The notes beneath the pieces are model-generated. The model had not been told where the DNA came from. It searched no databases and saw only the letters and a list, made by a program, of their open reading frames with translations. Below are positions 18,032-26,148 of a stretch of 64,000 bases of DNA, piece after piece (within the stretch, counting starts at the first letter, position 1; every line of letters begins with the position of its first letter). Both the position numbers and the translations under genes were made by a program. Source of the DNA: Paenisporosarcina quisquiliarum (GTDB lineage: Bacteria > Bacillota > Bacilli > Bacillales_A > Planococcaceae); the NCBI RefSeq assembly GCF_027563315.1, contig NZ_JAMKBJ010000009.1:1-64000 (forward strand). The letters are read 5' to 3'.

Positions 18032-18463
18032 TTATTTTTTCGGTAGCATAAGATCATCTATATTATTGTCAGTTGGTCCAAACCAGGATTTCATTTTCTC
18101 GTATGCTAGTTTTTTCGTTGGTTCATCGATATGAGAAATTACTTGATACAAAGCATATGCAATTACGCTTGCATCATCTGCTAATCCGACGACTGGAATG
18201 AAATCCGGAAGAATGTCTGCCGGAAAAATTAGGTAGCCAAGTGCTCCTGCAATCGTAAGCTTTGCAGATGTCGGTACGGCTGGGTTTTGAGCAGTGAAAT
18301 AAAGCAACAAGCTTGTGTATACTGTTTTTTCTCCTGCTTTTTTACCATACTTCACAATTTTATTCCAAAATTTTTCTTCATCATAATGCTCATGTGAGCT
18401 CTCGATTTGCTCTTGTGGATCGACTTTTTTTAGTAAGTTTTCTTGAATATCTTGCTTGTTCAT
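18032..18463 (-). CDS. YkvA/DUF1232-family membrane protein
   Basis: 143 residues. The family hallmark GYLIFPADILPDFIPVVGLADDASVIAYAL is present, with a preceding helix TSAKLTIAGALGYLIF. The hydrophilic N-terminus holds EHYDEEKFW. DUF1232 proteins are small, conserved and of unknown function. The ATG at 18463 follows AAAAGGAG; the longer frame to 18511 has no signal. Confidence 0.88.
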   Translation of the reverse strand: MNKQDIQENLLKKVDPQEQIESSHEHYDEEKFWNKIVKYGKKAGEKTVYTSLLLYFTAQNPAVPTSAKLTIAGALGYLIFPADILPDFIPVVGLADDASVIAYALYQVISHIDEPTKKLAYEKMKSWFGPTDNNIDDLMLPKK

Positions 18464-18516
18464 TTTCTCACTCCTTTTTATTATTATGTCGGTTCGAAAG
18501 CCAGTTTTCAATGATA

Positions 18517-19251
18517 CTATAGGATGTTTTCAACGACTAATTGCAAAATGAGTAAAGCGGTGACGACACGTAATATGGGTTTGACGTATTGAGGTTTTAA
18601 TTTTTCCGCAATACGCACTCCTAGTTGAGCACCCGTTATGGAACCCGCCATCAAAGCAAGGGTCAACGGCCATATAATGGCACCAGATGAAATATAGCTG
18701 ATTGCTGCCCCAAAACAACTTGAAAAAGTAGCCAACCTAACTAATCCTACAGATTTTACATACGCAATGTTCAAATAGCTGAACAAATAAAGCATCAGCG
18801 TGCCTTGTCCGGGACCAAAGAGTCCATCATAAATACCAATCCCAAATAAACCCGGTCCACTCACCTTACTCAGTTTCAATGGTTCTTCGCCAGTGAAATT
18901 ACCTTTGCCAATAAAGGATGTGACAAACGCAAACCCGAGGAGAACAATCGCCAATACATACAAATTGCTCGCTGAGAGCTGGGAAGCAATATATCCTCCG
19001 GTCAACCCTCCACCCAAACTGATTGGAATCAGCCACAGGGAGTCTTTCAACGTGATTTGTTTGCGTTTATACAATGTAAAGAAACTGGAGAATGAACTTA
19101 CCGTGTTGGATACTTTATTTGCCCCAATGGCTGAATGAATCGGCATTCCAAGCAGTAACATGGTAGGCAAACTGATGAGTCCACCTCCCCCTGCCAGTGT
19201 ACCGATTGTTGTAGCTGTAACTCCTATAAAATACAGTAGAAAATAATCCAT
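18517..19251 (-). CDS. TSUP-family (TauE/SafE) membrane transporter
   Basis: 244 residues with about eight hydrophobic segments in two related halves. Each half holds a glycine-rich motif: GTLAGGGGLISLPTMLLLG near the N-terminus and GIYDGLFGPGQGTLMLYLF in the second half. These are the TauE/SafE signatures. The family exports or imports small sulfur or organic anions such as sulfite and sulfoacetate; the substrate here is not indicated. The start ATG at 19251 follows AGGTGA. Confidence 0.9.
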   Translation of the reverse strand: MDYFLLYFIGVTATTIGTLAGGGGLISLPTMLLLGMPIHSAIGANKVSNTVSSFSSFFTLYKRKQITLKDSLWLIPISLGGGLTGGYIASQLSASNLYVLAIVLLGFAFVTSFIGKGNFTGEEPLKLSKVSGPGLFGIGIYDGLFGPGQGTLMLYLFSYLNIAYVKSVGLVRLATFSSCFGAAISYISSGAIIWPLTLALMAGSITGAQLGVRIAEKLKPQYVKPILRVVTALLILQLVVENIL

Positions 19252-19365
19252 CCTGATCACCTGTCTTTCTTATTAACTTTATTGTACTTCGCGTCTCGAA
19301 ATAAGAAAATGACGATGATATAATAGAGTACAATAAGAAAAACTTATGACAAGGGGAATATTCGG

Positions 19366-19881
19366 ATGTTTACTGGAACTAAAATTCGTTTAACTGCCAT
19401 GAGAAAAGAAGATTTACCAACTTATCGACAATGGAACAGTTTGGAATCATTTGGACGTTATTATAACGCATCTCCTATTCGTGAAGAATCAGAAAAAAAT
19501 GCTGAACAATTAATGGAGCATTCTGATCGTAGTTTTCGCTTTGCCGTCCGACCAATTGATTCAGAGGAATTTCTAGGTGTTTGTGCCATCGAAGATATTT
19601 TATGGCCGCATCGCGTAGGCTGGCTGTCCATTGCTCTTGGACCTCAATTTCACGGCAAAGGATATGGCACAGAAGCTATGCAATTGTTAATGAAATATGG
19701 TTTCAATGAACTAAACCTTCATCGTTTACAACTGACGGTCTTCGGCTATAACAATGGTGCCATCAAACTTTATGAATCTCTCGGTTTCAAGCACGAAGGA
19801 ACATTCCGAGAGTTTTTGCAACGCGACGGAAAGCGTCAAGACATGCACTTATATGGGCTGCTCGTTTCTGAAATGAAGTAA
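19366..19881 (+). CDS. GNAT N-acetyltransferase (RimJ/RimL type)
   Basis: 171 residues. The acetyl-CoA motif is GPQFHGKGYGTEAMQLLMKY (Q/R-x-x-G-x-G/A). LNLHRLQLTVFGYNNGAIKLYESLGFKHEGTFRE follows, the segment usual in RimJ/RimL and spermidine acetyltransferase relatives. AAGGGG precedes the ATG. The substrate, a protein N-terminus or small amine, is unknown. Confidence 0.9.
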   Translation: MFTGTKIRLTAMRKEDLPTYRQWNSLESFGRYYNASPIREESEKNAEQLMEHSDRSFRFAVRPIDSEEFLGVCAIEDILWPHRVGWLSIALGPQFHGKGYGTEAMQLLMKYGFNELNLHRLQLTVFGYNNGAIKLYESLGFKHEGTFREFLQRDGKRQDMHLYGLLVSEMK

Positions 19882-19898
19882 GTTAAAAAGCAATTTAA

Positions 19899-19937
19899 AA
19901 AAGAAGCTGGTCCTCACTTTGAGGACAGCCTCTTTTA
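19899..19937. terminator. terminator between convergent genes
   Basis: AGAAGCTGGTCCTC / GAGGACAGCCTCTT imperfect stem flanked by A- and T-runs, between the GNAT gene and a minus-strand membrane protein gene. Confidence 0.75.
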
Positions 19938-20324
19938 TTGTACTTTTGATTTAGTAAAACGTTGATATAAGTTTCGGATGATGCCACTCACGCTTAGGAT
20001 AAACAAAATGATCAACGTAATTTGAATGACCATGATCATCCAATCAGGAAATGACAGGATACCCGCTCCAATTAAATGATTCAGACTCATGAAAATCAGA
20101 ACTAGTGCTACGAGTGAAGCGACCATTATGCCAAAAAGCGCAAGTAATTGGACAAAAGATAATCGCTTTATATGTTTTCGCAAACGCACGATTTGCAAGA
20201 GGATTACCAGGATGAACAATATAGAGGATAGTTCCGCAGACCCTATGTAGATGGAATTGACGATGTAGAAAACTAAAATAATGCTGATAATGATGCTTTG
20301 GTATTTATCGATAATTGCTAGCAT
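19935..20324 (-). CDS. four-helix membrane protein of unknown function
   Basis: 129 residues, mostly hydrophobic, with four predicted membrane segments. A short basic loop (RLRKHIKRL) lies between the second and third. The start follows AAAGGAG. Not recognised. The neighbouring phosphatase gene is divergent. Confidence 0.78.
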   Translation of the reverse strand: MLAIIDKYQSIIISIILVFYIVNSIYIGSAELSSILFILVILLQIVRLRKHIKRLSFVQLLALFGIMVASLVALVLIFMSLNHLIGAGILSFPDWMIMVIQITLIILFILSVSGIIRNLYQRFTKSKVQ

Positions 20325-20407
20325 GTTTGTATCGCTCCTTTATAAGTACTACGCAAAACCTCACGAAAAGTTTCAATTTAGGCGAAATAAGAGAAATGAG
20401 GAATATG

Positions 20408-21043
20408 ATGCTGACTCTATATATTACACGACATGGTCAAACAGAATGGAATGTTCAATCCCGAATGCAAGGATGGGCAGACTCCCCGTTAACTGCTACC
20501 GGAATGGCTGCCGCTTCTCAGTTAGGTGAGCGACTTAAAGATGTTCCGCTTGATGCTGTGTATAGCAGCACGAGTGGACGTACCATCCATACCGCACAAC
20601 TCATTATTGGGGAACGGGATATACCTCTTATTCAAAAAGAAAATCTACGTGAAATCAATGTCGGCGAATGGCAAGGCATGCTGTCTTCTGATATTGAACG
20701 GGATTATGCAGAGCAAGTCAAAACGTACTATGAACGTCCTAGTGAATACCAATCGGCTTCTGGTGAAAGTTTTCATATGTTGAAAGAACGTGTGCTGCGC
20801 GCAGTAGAAGAAATTGCAACCGCACATCCTGACGGTCACGTGTTGATTGTCACGCACGGGGTCGTTAAGAAGTGCCTAATCAATCACTTCAGTGTGGCCG
20901 ATTTGGATTTATTGTGGGAACCCCCATTCATTCATGGAACGAGCTTGACCATGCTAGAAATTGATACGGATCGACGTGAACTGACCATGATTGGTGATAT
21001 GTCGCATGCGGAAGAAGCGAAAGGACCTGTAAAAGTTCAATAA
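20408..21043 (+). CDS. histidine phosphatase (phosphoglycerate mutase-like)
   Basis: 211 residues. The catalytic motif LYITRHGQTEWN is at the N-terminus, LREINVGEWQG in the middle, and the second His is in VLIVTHGVVKKCLI. The arrangement matches the PhoE/YhfR group of broad-specificity phosphatases rather than glycolytic mutases. The ATG at 20408 is favoured by TGAGG 6 bases upstream; ATGs at 20405 and 20396 are alternatives. The next gene begins 12 bases later and is probably co-transcribed. Confidence 0.9.
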   Translation: MLTLYITRHGQTEWNVQSRMQGWADSPLTATGMAAASQLGERLKDVPLDAVYSSTSGRTIHTAQLIIGERDIPLIQKENLREINVGEWQGMLSSDIERDYAEQVKTYYERPSEYQSASGESFHMLKERVLRAVEEIATAHPDGHVLIVTHGVVKKCLINHFSVADLDLLWEPPFIHGTSLTMLEIDTDRRELTMIGDMSHAEEAKGPVKVQ

Positions 21044-21054
21044 TGGGAGTAATT

Positions 21055-21705
21055 ATGGAGAAAATATTACAAGAAATCGTTCATTTAATTAACAATATAG
21101 ATAAAAAAATAATCATCGGGATTTCAGGTCATGGGGCTTCAGGAAAGACAACGTTTGCGAATAACCTGGGGAAACTTCTTGGAGATAATAATGTAAATAC
21201 TATAAATACAGATCCATATATTATTGGGTCTACTATTCGGAAGTACACCTTTTTAGATTATGAATATAAGAATGAAAATCATCATTATAAAATGACGGCA
21301 TGTCATCCAGATGCTCATAATTTATCAGCTCTTGAGAGAGACATCCATATGATAAGAGATGGTTTAGATTTTTATTCATTAGGTCTGAATCATATGAGTA
21401 GCACGGTACTTTCTTCACAAAACAAAGTGAATATTGTTGAAGGTATGAGTGTGGCATTTATAAATCCAAACTTATTCGATTTGAAAATTTACTTATATAC
21501 TGATGGTGATACCGAGTTAAGTAGAAGAGGGATACGAGATGTTACTGAAAGAGGAACAAATATTAATTCCTTAATCCAGTCTCATGAAGAGCGTAGAATT
21601 CAATATGATTTATTTATGCATCCTACCCATACAAATTTCGATATTGTTATAAAAAACTCAAATGAAGAGTTTACCTTGATGAAAAAAGAGCTACCAAATT
21701 TTTAA
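21055..21705 (+). CDS. P-loop kinase-like protein (uridine kinase-like)
   Basis: 216 residues with Walker A GISGHGASGKTTFANNL near the N-terminus. TINTDPYIIG follows, like the substrate loop of uridine kinase or phosphoribulokinase, and later SRRGIRDVTERG. It probably phosphorylates a small alcohol or nucleoside; the substrate is not known. The ATG at 21055 is preferred because GGGAG precedes it; the ATG at 21043 overlaps the previous stop. Terminator follows. Confidence 0.78.
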   Translation: MEKILQEIVHLINNIDKKIIIGISGHGASGKTTFANNLGKLLGDNNVNTINTDPYIIGSTIRKYTFLDYEYKNENHHYKMTACHPDAHNLSALERDIHMIRDGLDFYSLGLNHMSSTVLSSQNKVNIVEGMSVAFINPNLFDLKIYLYTDGDTELSRRGIRDVTERGTNINSLIQSHEERRIQYDLFMHPTHTNFDIVIKNSNEEFTLMKKELPNF

Positions 21706-21715
21706 AAAGTTGATT

Positions 21716-21737
21716 GGCTGCAGATGCAGCCTTTTTT
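21716..21737 (+). terminator. terminator of the phosphatase-kinase pair
   Basis: GGCTGC AGAT GCAGCC followed by TTTTTT. Confidence 0.88.
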
Positions 21738-21752
21738 CTAGATAATTGACTA

Positions 21753-21851
21753 TGTTAAAGTTATTGGTTGATATTGTATAGAAAAATGAGCCTAGAAAAG
21801 CATTTCTAAGCTCATTTTTTCATGTCTTTTTCACTAAAGCAGCCGTTAGTT
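21753..21851 (-). repeat. dispersed repeat type 2, right copy
   Basis: Imperfect inverted counterpart of 17831-17927. Read on the minus strand it gives AACTAACGGCTGCTTTAGTG, AAAAAGACAT, the hairpin around AAATGAGC...GCTCATTT, and CTATACAATATCAA. The hairpin acts as the terminator of the minus-strand lipoprotein gene. Confidence 0.8.
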
Positions 21852-21870
21852 GAATACCAATTAACGATAA

Positions 21871-22293
21871 TTAACTTTCACTTAATCCATTCACAACATT
21901 TTGTATTTTACTATCTATTTCACTATTGAGTTTTTCTTCTTCATAAACATAAAACAGCAACACATTTTTAACCTCATACACTTTATATGAGACCGTATCC
22001 ATACTTGCTGTTTTTTCACGCCAATCTTCCAAACCCTCTTCTCGTTCTTTATTTGAATCATAGATATAAACTAATAACATTTTTCCATCTAATTCATAAG
22101 CAGAAGGTCTAACCCCATTAAGTTTCATTCCAAAAATATTGTCGTCCTTATTAACTTTGCTTTTTATTAGTGACAATTGCTGTTCTTCAAATGAAGATAG
22201 CACATCTTCCAGTGTACTTGCACTTGGGTCATTTGCTTGGCAAGCCGTTAATAAGAAGAACAGTGATATAAAAATGAAAGCTAATTTTTTCAA
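21871..22293 (-). CDS. small lipoprotein of unknown function
   Basis: 140 residues from a TTG start (22293) placed by AAGGAGGAGA. The signal peptide KKLAFIFISLFFLLTAC has a lipobox (LTAC), so the protein is expected on the outer face of the membrane. The mature part has EDVLSSFEEQQLSLIKSK and a conserved-looking beta region (YELDGKMLLVYIYDS). No family recognised. It is framed by repeat types 1 and 2, like the small membrane gene at 17488. Confidence 0.8.
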   Translation of the reverse strand: MKKLAFIFISLFFLLTACQANDPSASTLEDVLSSFEEQQLSLIKSKVNKDDNIFGMKLNGVRPSAYELDGKMLLVYIYDSNKEREEGLEDWREKTASMDTVSYKVYEVKNVLLFYVYEEEKLNSEIDSKIQNVVNGLSES

Positions 22294-22353
22294 ACAATCT
22301 CCTCCTTGAATTATTAGACGTGAAGACAATTTATATGTTACAAATCATTCCTT

Positions 22354-22387
22354 GTTCAACTAAACTGCTCCGTTAGTTTAAGTGAAC
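22354..22387. repeat. imperfect inverted repeat upstream of the lipoprotein gene
   Basis: GTTCAACTAAACT and AGTTTAAGTGAAC pair around 8 bases. The minus-strand reading contains ACTAACGGAGCAGTTTAGT, which shares the ACTAACGG..GC..TTTAGT core with repeat type 2 right copy. Confidence 0.6.
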
Positions 22388-22434
22388 ACTTTCACATTAT
22401 TACATATATTTTAACATAAATATCCAGTAAGAAA

Positions 22435-22500
22435 TTATAGGGAAATCCATTCTCCACATTCATTATCGATTAATAATCAACCTTTTCCTTTAACAGAGCC
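22435..22500 (-). repeat. dispersed repeat type 1, right copy
   Basis: The minus strand reads GGCTCTGTTAAAGGAAAAGG, TTGATTATTAATCGATAAT, GAATGTGGAGAAT (22449-22461) and GGATTTCCCTATAA. It is imperfectly repeated in opposite orientation at 17333-17400. Confidence 0.75.
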
Positions 22501-22588
22501 AATTAGTTCTATGCTCATAGCCACTCCGACGAATTTAATAACCAAACAAAAAGCATTACCGGAGTTCCAGCAATGCCTTCTTACATAT

Positions 22589-22858
22589 TCACTTTCCTTC
22601 TTCCATGTATTCCTTAATTTTTCGTTCTTCCCAATCCGCGCCGAATTTGCCATAAGCCAGAGTGGAAATACCATGTACAGTTAAACCTATTCCCCAACCA
22701 GCAAGTGGATAGAAAAACCATAGATTATCTGGATCCGAAATGATGTTAATGGTAAATAACATGATGTTCACTAAAACGTAAACCATTAAATGAATGTAGA
22801 ATGCCTTTAGATTTTCGACTCTTTTCTTCGCCCTTACATACTTTTCATTGGTCTCCAT
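22589..22858 (-). CDS. 2TM-domain small membrane protein
   Basis: 89 residues. The basic N-terminus YVRAKKRVENLKAFYIHLMVYVLVN runs into the first helix, the loop DPDNLWFFYPLAGWGIGL leads into the second, and the charged tail is WEERKIKEYMEE. This is the pattern of the '2TM domain' family, also found attached to regulators. AAGGGGAG precedes the ATG. Function unknown. Confidence 0.85.
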   Translation of the reverse strand: METNEKYVRAKKRVENLKAFYIHLMVYVLVNIMLFTINIISDPDNLWFFYPLAGWGIGLTVHGISTLAYGKFGADWEERKIKEYMEEGK

Positions 22859-22928
22859 GTGTCACTCCCCTTAAAATCACAGTTCTTGACTATATTATGC
22901 TCTTCTTTCATCGTTAATCATAAATTGC

Positions 22929-23774
22929 TTATATCTTATTCAATACAGTAACAATGCTTTCTTGTAGAGGAAGCATTTTCGTTTTTCCGATGCTTTTGAT
23001 GTAAAAACTCTTTAAAAACGACTTCGTATTGGCTAATAAAAACATGTAATTCTCAAAATTCATCTGTTCTTTTTGTTCTTTTAGTTTCAATGGGAGACGA
23101 TCAATGATTGATTTCACTGCTTCCACAGGCAGTCCATGCTCGATCATGGCCTGCAGAGGGGTAATCAATCGCTCGTCTTCATCGTGAATGTAAACACTGG
23201 CAGAACTGAACATCTTTCTGCATAACGCCTCCAAAATTTCCTGATAGAGTTCCGACGGGCATTTTTTGTTCACTACTAATTCATCTATCGCGTCTGCTAC
23301 ATGGGCTACACTGTGCGCCCATCCTTTATCCGGGACATATCCTCTTAAATCATTCTCTTCGTTCAGGTAATTAATCAATGCATCTTTTACCTTCAGAATC
23401 GTACGCTGTGGAAGAAAATCATCTTGGTTATCTCGATATAAAATAAGAGCAATTAACAGTGAGGTAAATGTTCTCGTAAAAACGGTATCGGTTCCATTTT
23501 CACCGATTCCCTTATATAAAAATGAATTGCTTAAACTTAATTCTAATAGCTCAATTAACTTTTCGTGATTCAGTATATTAATTAATCGAAAGAATGAACT
23601 ATAGATTAATTTGTCTCTTAGTTCTGGATCTGTAGAGCCGATATGTTCCATCATGGCCTCGATAATATGCGATTCGCTCTTATCATCCCAAGGCATTTCA
23701 CCATTCAGGTATTCTTTTAATATTTGTTTGAGTTCAATGTCTTTGATTGGTGCTTCAATTGATTGTGTCCGCAT
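22929..23774 (-). CDS. DUF2785-family protein
   Basis: 281 residues, predominantly helical, without membrane segments. It has RTFTSLLIALILYRDNQDDFL and YVPDKGWAHSVAHVADAIDELV, the conserved GWAHSVAH block of DUF2785. The function of this family is not established. AAGGG precedes the ATG. The next minus-strand gene upstream is a GNAT, 24 bases away. Confidence 0.85.
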   Translation of the reverse strand: MRTQSIEAPIKDIELKQILKEYLNGEMPWDDKSESHIIEAMMEHIGSTDPELRDKLIYSSFFRLINILNHEKLIELLELSLSNSFLYKGIGENGTDTVFTRTFTSLLIALILYRDNQDDFLPQRTILKVKDALINYLNEENDLRGYVPDKGWAHSVAHVADAIDELVVNKKCPSELYQEILEALCRKMFSSASVYIHDEDERLITPLQAMIEHGLPVEAVKSIIDRLPLKLKEQKEQMNFENYMFLLANTKSFLKSFYIKSIGKTKMLPLQESIVTVLNKI

Positions 23775-23798
23775 GTTTTTATCCCTTCAAGGAAATTT

Positions 23799-24350
23799 TT
23801 ATACGTTACTTGCTACTTTCGAGAGTTTTACTTTCCAAATCATATGATCAGACCCTGCTCCCCAAAAATCACTCATTAAATATGCAGGAGATCCATATTT
23901 CTTTTGCCAAATCTTTTGTGCCGTTTTATAGCCACTGTCCAAACAAAACTCTTCTGTTCCCTTATTTTGCAAAGCACGATACATTTCACTCAACAACAAG
24001 TTCCCTATCCCATTGTTTTGGTATTGAGGATGGACAAAGACTGTACCAATCTCAGTTAAATTTTCATAAGCATTATCCGTGCACTTGCAAATAAGTTCAT
24101 TTGCCGGACCATAAGCAATTGAACCAACGATTTGATTGCCATCCAAAGCAATCAAGAAATATCTGTCTTCACCACCACTATCTAAATCAGCTGCAAGAAA
24201 TTGTTTCTTGGTTTCAATTTCTTCTTTCATCTCATTCACCAAGTGCCCAATACCTTCTTTGTTAAATGTATCCATAATCATGAGTTTGAAAAAATGATCT
24301 AATTCTTGAATGTCTCCATAATTCGGCCTTCTAATTTCCACATTCAGCAC
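23799..24350 (-). CDS. GNAT N-acetyltransferase
   Basis: 183 residues starting at a GTG (24350) preceded by AGAGGAG. The acetyl-CoA binding segment is GTVFVHPQYQNNGIGNLLLSEMYRAL (Q-x-x-G-I-G). The C-terminal YKTAQKIWQKKYGSPAYL is typical of the fold. The substrate is unknown. It lies between a small membrane gene and the DUF2785 gene, with short gaps of 15-24 bases, so the three may form one transcript. Confidence 0.87.
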   Translation of the reverse strand: MLNVEIRRPNYGDIQELDHFFKLMIMDTFNKEGIGHLVNEMKEEIETKKQFLAADLDSGGEDRYFLIALDGNQIVGSIAYGPANELICKCTDNAYENLTEIGTVFVHPQYQNNGIGNLLLSEMYRALQNKGTEEFCLDSGYKTAQKIWQKKYGSPAYLMSDFWGAGSDHMIWKVKLSKVASNV

Positions 24351-24365
24351 GAAAAAACTCCTCTC

Positions 24366-24569
24366 TCATTTATTTTTCAAAACAAAAACTTCCCTGATAA
24401 AGGCACCAATTGCGCCAGATAAAAAAATAATCGCAATCAAATTTACGACTTTGACCACTGTAGATGGCGTGTAAATGACCTGTACACTTTGGCCAATGAC
24501 AAATAGGCCATAGACCAAGCACATAGTTAGTAGAAATTTTGGTGTAGCTTTTTTTCGATTCTTCATCAT
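24366..24569 (-). CDS. small two-helix membrane protein
   Basis: 67 residues. A basic N-terminus (MMKNRKKATPK) is followed by two hydrophobic segments, LLTMCLVYGLFVIGQSV and VVNLIAIIFLSGAIGAFI. AAAGGGG precedes the tandem ATG pair. Function unknown. Confidence 0.75.
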   Translation of the reverse strand: MMKNRKKATPKFLLTMCLVYGLFVIGQSVQVIYTPSTVVKVVNLIAIIFLSGAIGAFIREVFVLKNK

Positions 24570-24840
24570 TTGTCCCCTTTAATAACCGTCATTTGTAAAT
24601 TCTATACAAATACAGGATATTCCTTCTCCCTTGACGATTAACACTCAAAAGTTAGCATCATTTAGCAGTGCTTTGTTGTCGTTAATATTGAACAGAACAA
24701 ATAACTTACCTGAAATTACGTTTACGTTTTAAATTAGAGTCTAGACGATAGTAGAAATGTTTTTCTCCGTGCTTGTTTTCATGGAATCAAGAAAAGTGCA
24801 TGGTGCGGAAACTTTTAACGAGACTTGAGCATTGGTGTTT

Positions 24841-24945
24841 TTCAGACGTCATTGGCGTTTTTTCAGACGTGATGCCTCTTTTTTCAGACGTCGTCTCCAT
24901 TTTTTCAGACGTGAATCGCTAAAAGTCAGACTGAGCGTCCGCTCA
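24841..24945 (+). repeat. 21-bp-phased array (TTCAGACGT core) ending in a palindrome
   Basis: TTCAGACGT occurs at 24841, 24862, 24883 and 24904, exactly 21 bases apart. Twelve variable bases follow each core, and each core but the first is preceded by a T-tract. Twenty-seven bases after the last core start comes CTGAGCGTCCGCTCA (24931-24945). It lies in the divergent intergenic region upstream of tgl. The same architecture recurs at 51631. Confidence 0.9.
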
Positions 24946-24967
24946 CCCGATAAAACAATAGATTTCG

Positions 24968-25060
24968 GGTGCTGATCGCTTTGCTTCGTAGCCTTTGCTG
25001 TACTCCTGCGGTTACTCGTCGCAAGCCCGTGGAAAGAGGAGCTGCTTTTGTCAAAGTATC
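24968..25060 (+). repeat. degraded copy of a common Bacillales intergenic repeat
   Basis: Contains ACTCCTGCGGTTACTCG and GCAAGCCCGTGGAAAG, words I recognise from a high-copy intergenic element in Planococcaceae and related Bacillales. This is from memory and was not searched. The G+C content is higher than the flanks. It is non-coding here. Confidence 0.5.
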
Positions 25061-25183
25061 GATGAAGAAAGTGAGAGGTGCGAATGTCATATCAGTTGGG
25101 TAGGGGCAGCTACACATAAAAATGATTCCTGAATATGCTAAGAATAATGTCAATTATTAATCGAACTTGGAAAGAGGAATAAT

Positions 25184-26005
25184 ATGATTCAAGTATCGGG
25201 GATGCCCTTTCAGCAAAGTGACATGTGGACGGCTGGTAGTATTGAAAGATTGATTGTTCAACGAATGATCGAACACACCGTCGTTTACTCATATCAATCC
25301 ATAGATGAATTATCGTTTGAGTTAAAGGTACGTAAAAATATCATAGCAAGTGCAAGAGCCATGCATAAAAGTAATCCGCTGTTTGAAACGTTTGCAAATT
25401 CCCGTGCAAATCCTCAATACTGGCAAATGACAAGCAACGGCGGACTCCTGTTGAAAAATGGCGTAAAGCCATCGGACGCCATTCAAGATATCTACTTGAA
25501 CAGTGAACAATATGCTTTTGAATGTGCTACGGCAATGGTCATAATTTTTTACGATGCGGTCCTAAAATCTATAGGCGAATGGTTATTTAATCAATTGTTT
25601 CAAAACAACATTTATTTATACAGCTGGCAATATGATTCTGAACTTCAAATAAGACCGTATTATTCATATCAATCTTTGCCTGGGGATGTCATCTATTTTA
25701 AAAACCCGGAATTCGACCCGCAAACCCCTCAGTGGAGAGGGGAAAATGCCGTTGAATTAGGTGATGGTACGTATTTTGGTCATGGGTTAGGAATCATGAC
25801 AGCTGAGAAAATTATAGATGAGCTGAATCTTAGGAGAAAGCCAGAGTCAAATCAAACTGCCTATCTGACAAATGTAATTGGAAGACCTTCATTTACCCAT
25901 TTGGCGAAAATTTTCATGTCGCAACCTAGTTATTTGGTTCATAGACTCCACCCAATCGTCCATCATAACGAAAGCTCGATTCCAGTTGATCGAATGATGA
26001 TCTAA
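25184..26005 (+). CDS. tgl: protein-glutamine gamma-glutamyltransferase (spore coat transglutaminase)
   Basis: 273 residues, slightly longer than B. subtilis Tgl (245). Conserved blocks are SYQSIDELSFELKVRKNI, the catalytic Cys block EQYAFECATAMVI (Cys114), GDVIYFKNPEFDPQTPQWRGENAVELG and YFGHGLGIMTAEKII. The enzyme cross-links spore-coat proteins through glutamyl-lysine bonds in the mother cell. It is the clearest sign in this window that the organism sporulates. GAAAGAGG precedes the ATG. Confidence 0.93.
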   Translation: MIQVSGMPFQQSDMWTAGSIERLIVQRMIEHTVVYSYQSIDELSFELKVRKNIIASARAMHKSNPLFETFANSRANPQYWQMTSNGGLLLKNGVKPSDAIQDIYLNSEQYAFECATAMVIIFYDAVLKSIGEWLFNQLFQNNIYLYSWQYDSELQIRPYYSYQSLPGDVIYFKNPEFDPQTPQWRGENAVELGDGTYFGHGLGIMTAEKIIDELNLRRKPESNQTAYLTNVIGRPSFTHLAKIFMSQPSYLVHRLHPIVHHNESSIPVDRMMI

Positions 26006-26052
26006 GTACGAACAAAAAATTGTTATTTAATTGTAAAAATATAGGTATATCA

Positions 26053-26100
26053 ACACAAAAGGGCTACCAATTCACTCATGAATTGATAGCCCTTTTGTGT
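26053..26100. terminator. bidirectional terminator between tgl and the thioesterase gene
   Basis: Long perfect stem ACACAAAAGGGCTACCAATTC / GAATTGATAGCCCTTTTGTGT (a single internal wobble) with a short loop. Confidence 0.92.
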
Positions 26101-26148
26101 GTTTTTGAATTTTTGCATCTCAGTAGAACCCGTTAAATCACACACACT

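Noticed and set aside
22477-22674. 65-codon minus-strand frame as a gene
   Set aside because: It overlaps the end of the 2TM-protein gene in another frame and repeat type 1, and lacks a ribosome binding site.
24841-24912. Possible CRISPR array for the 21-bp-phased repeats
   Set aside because: The repeated core is only 9 bases and the spacers 12 bases, far below CRISPR sizes. No cas genes are near, and the same geometry recurs with different cores.
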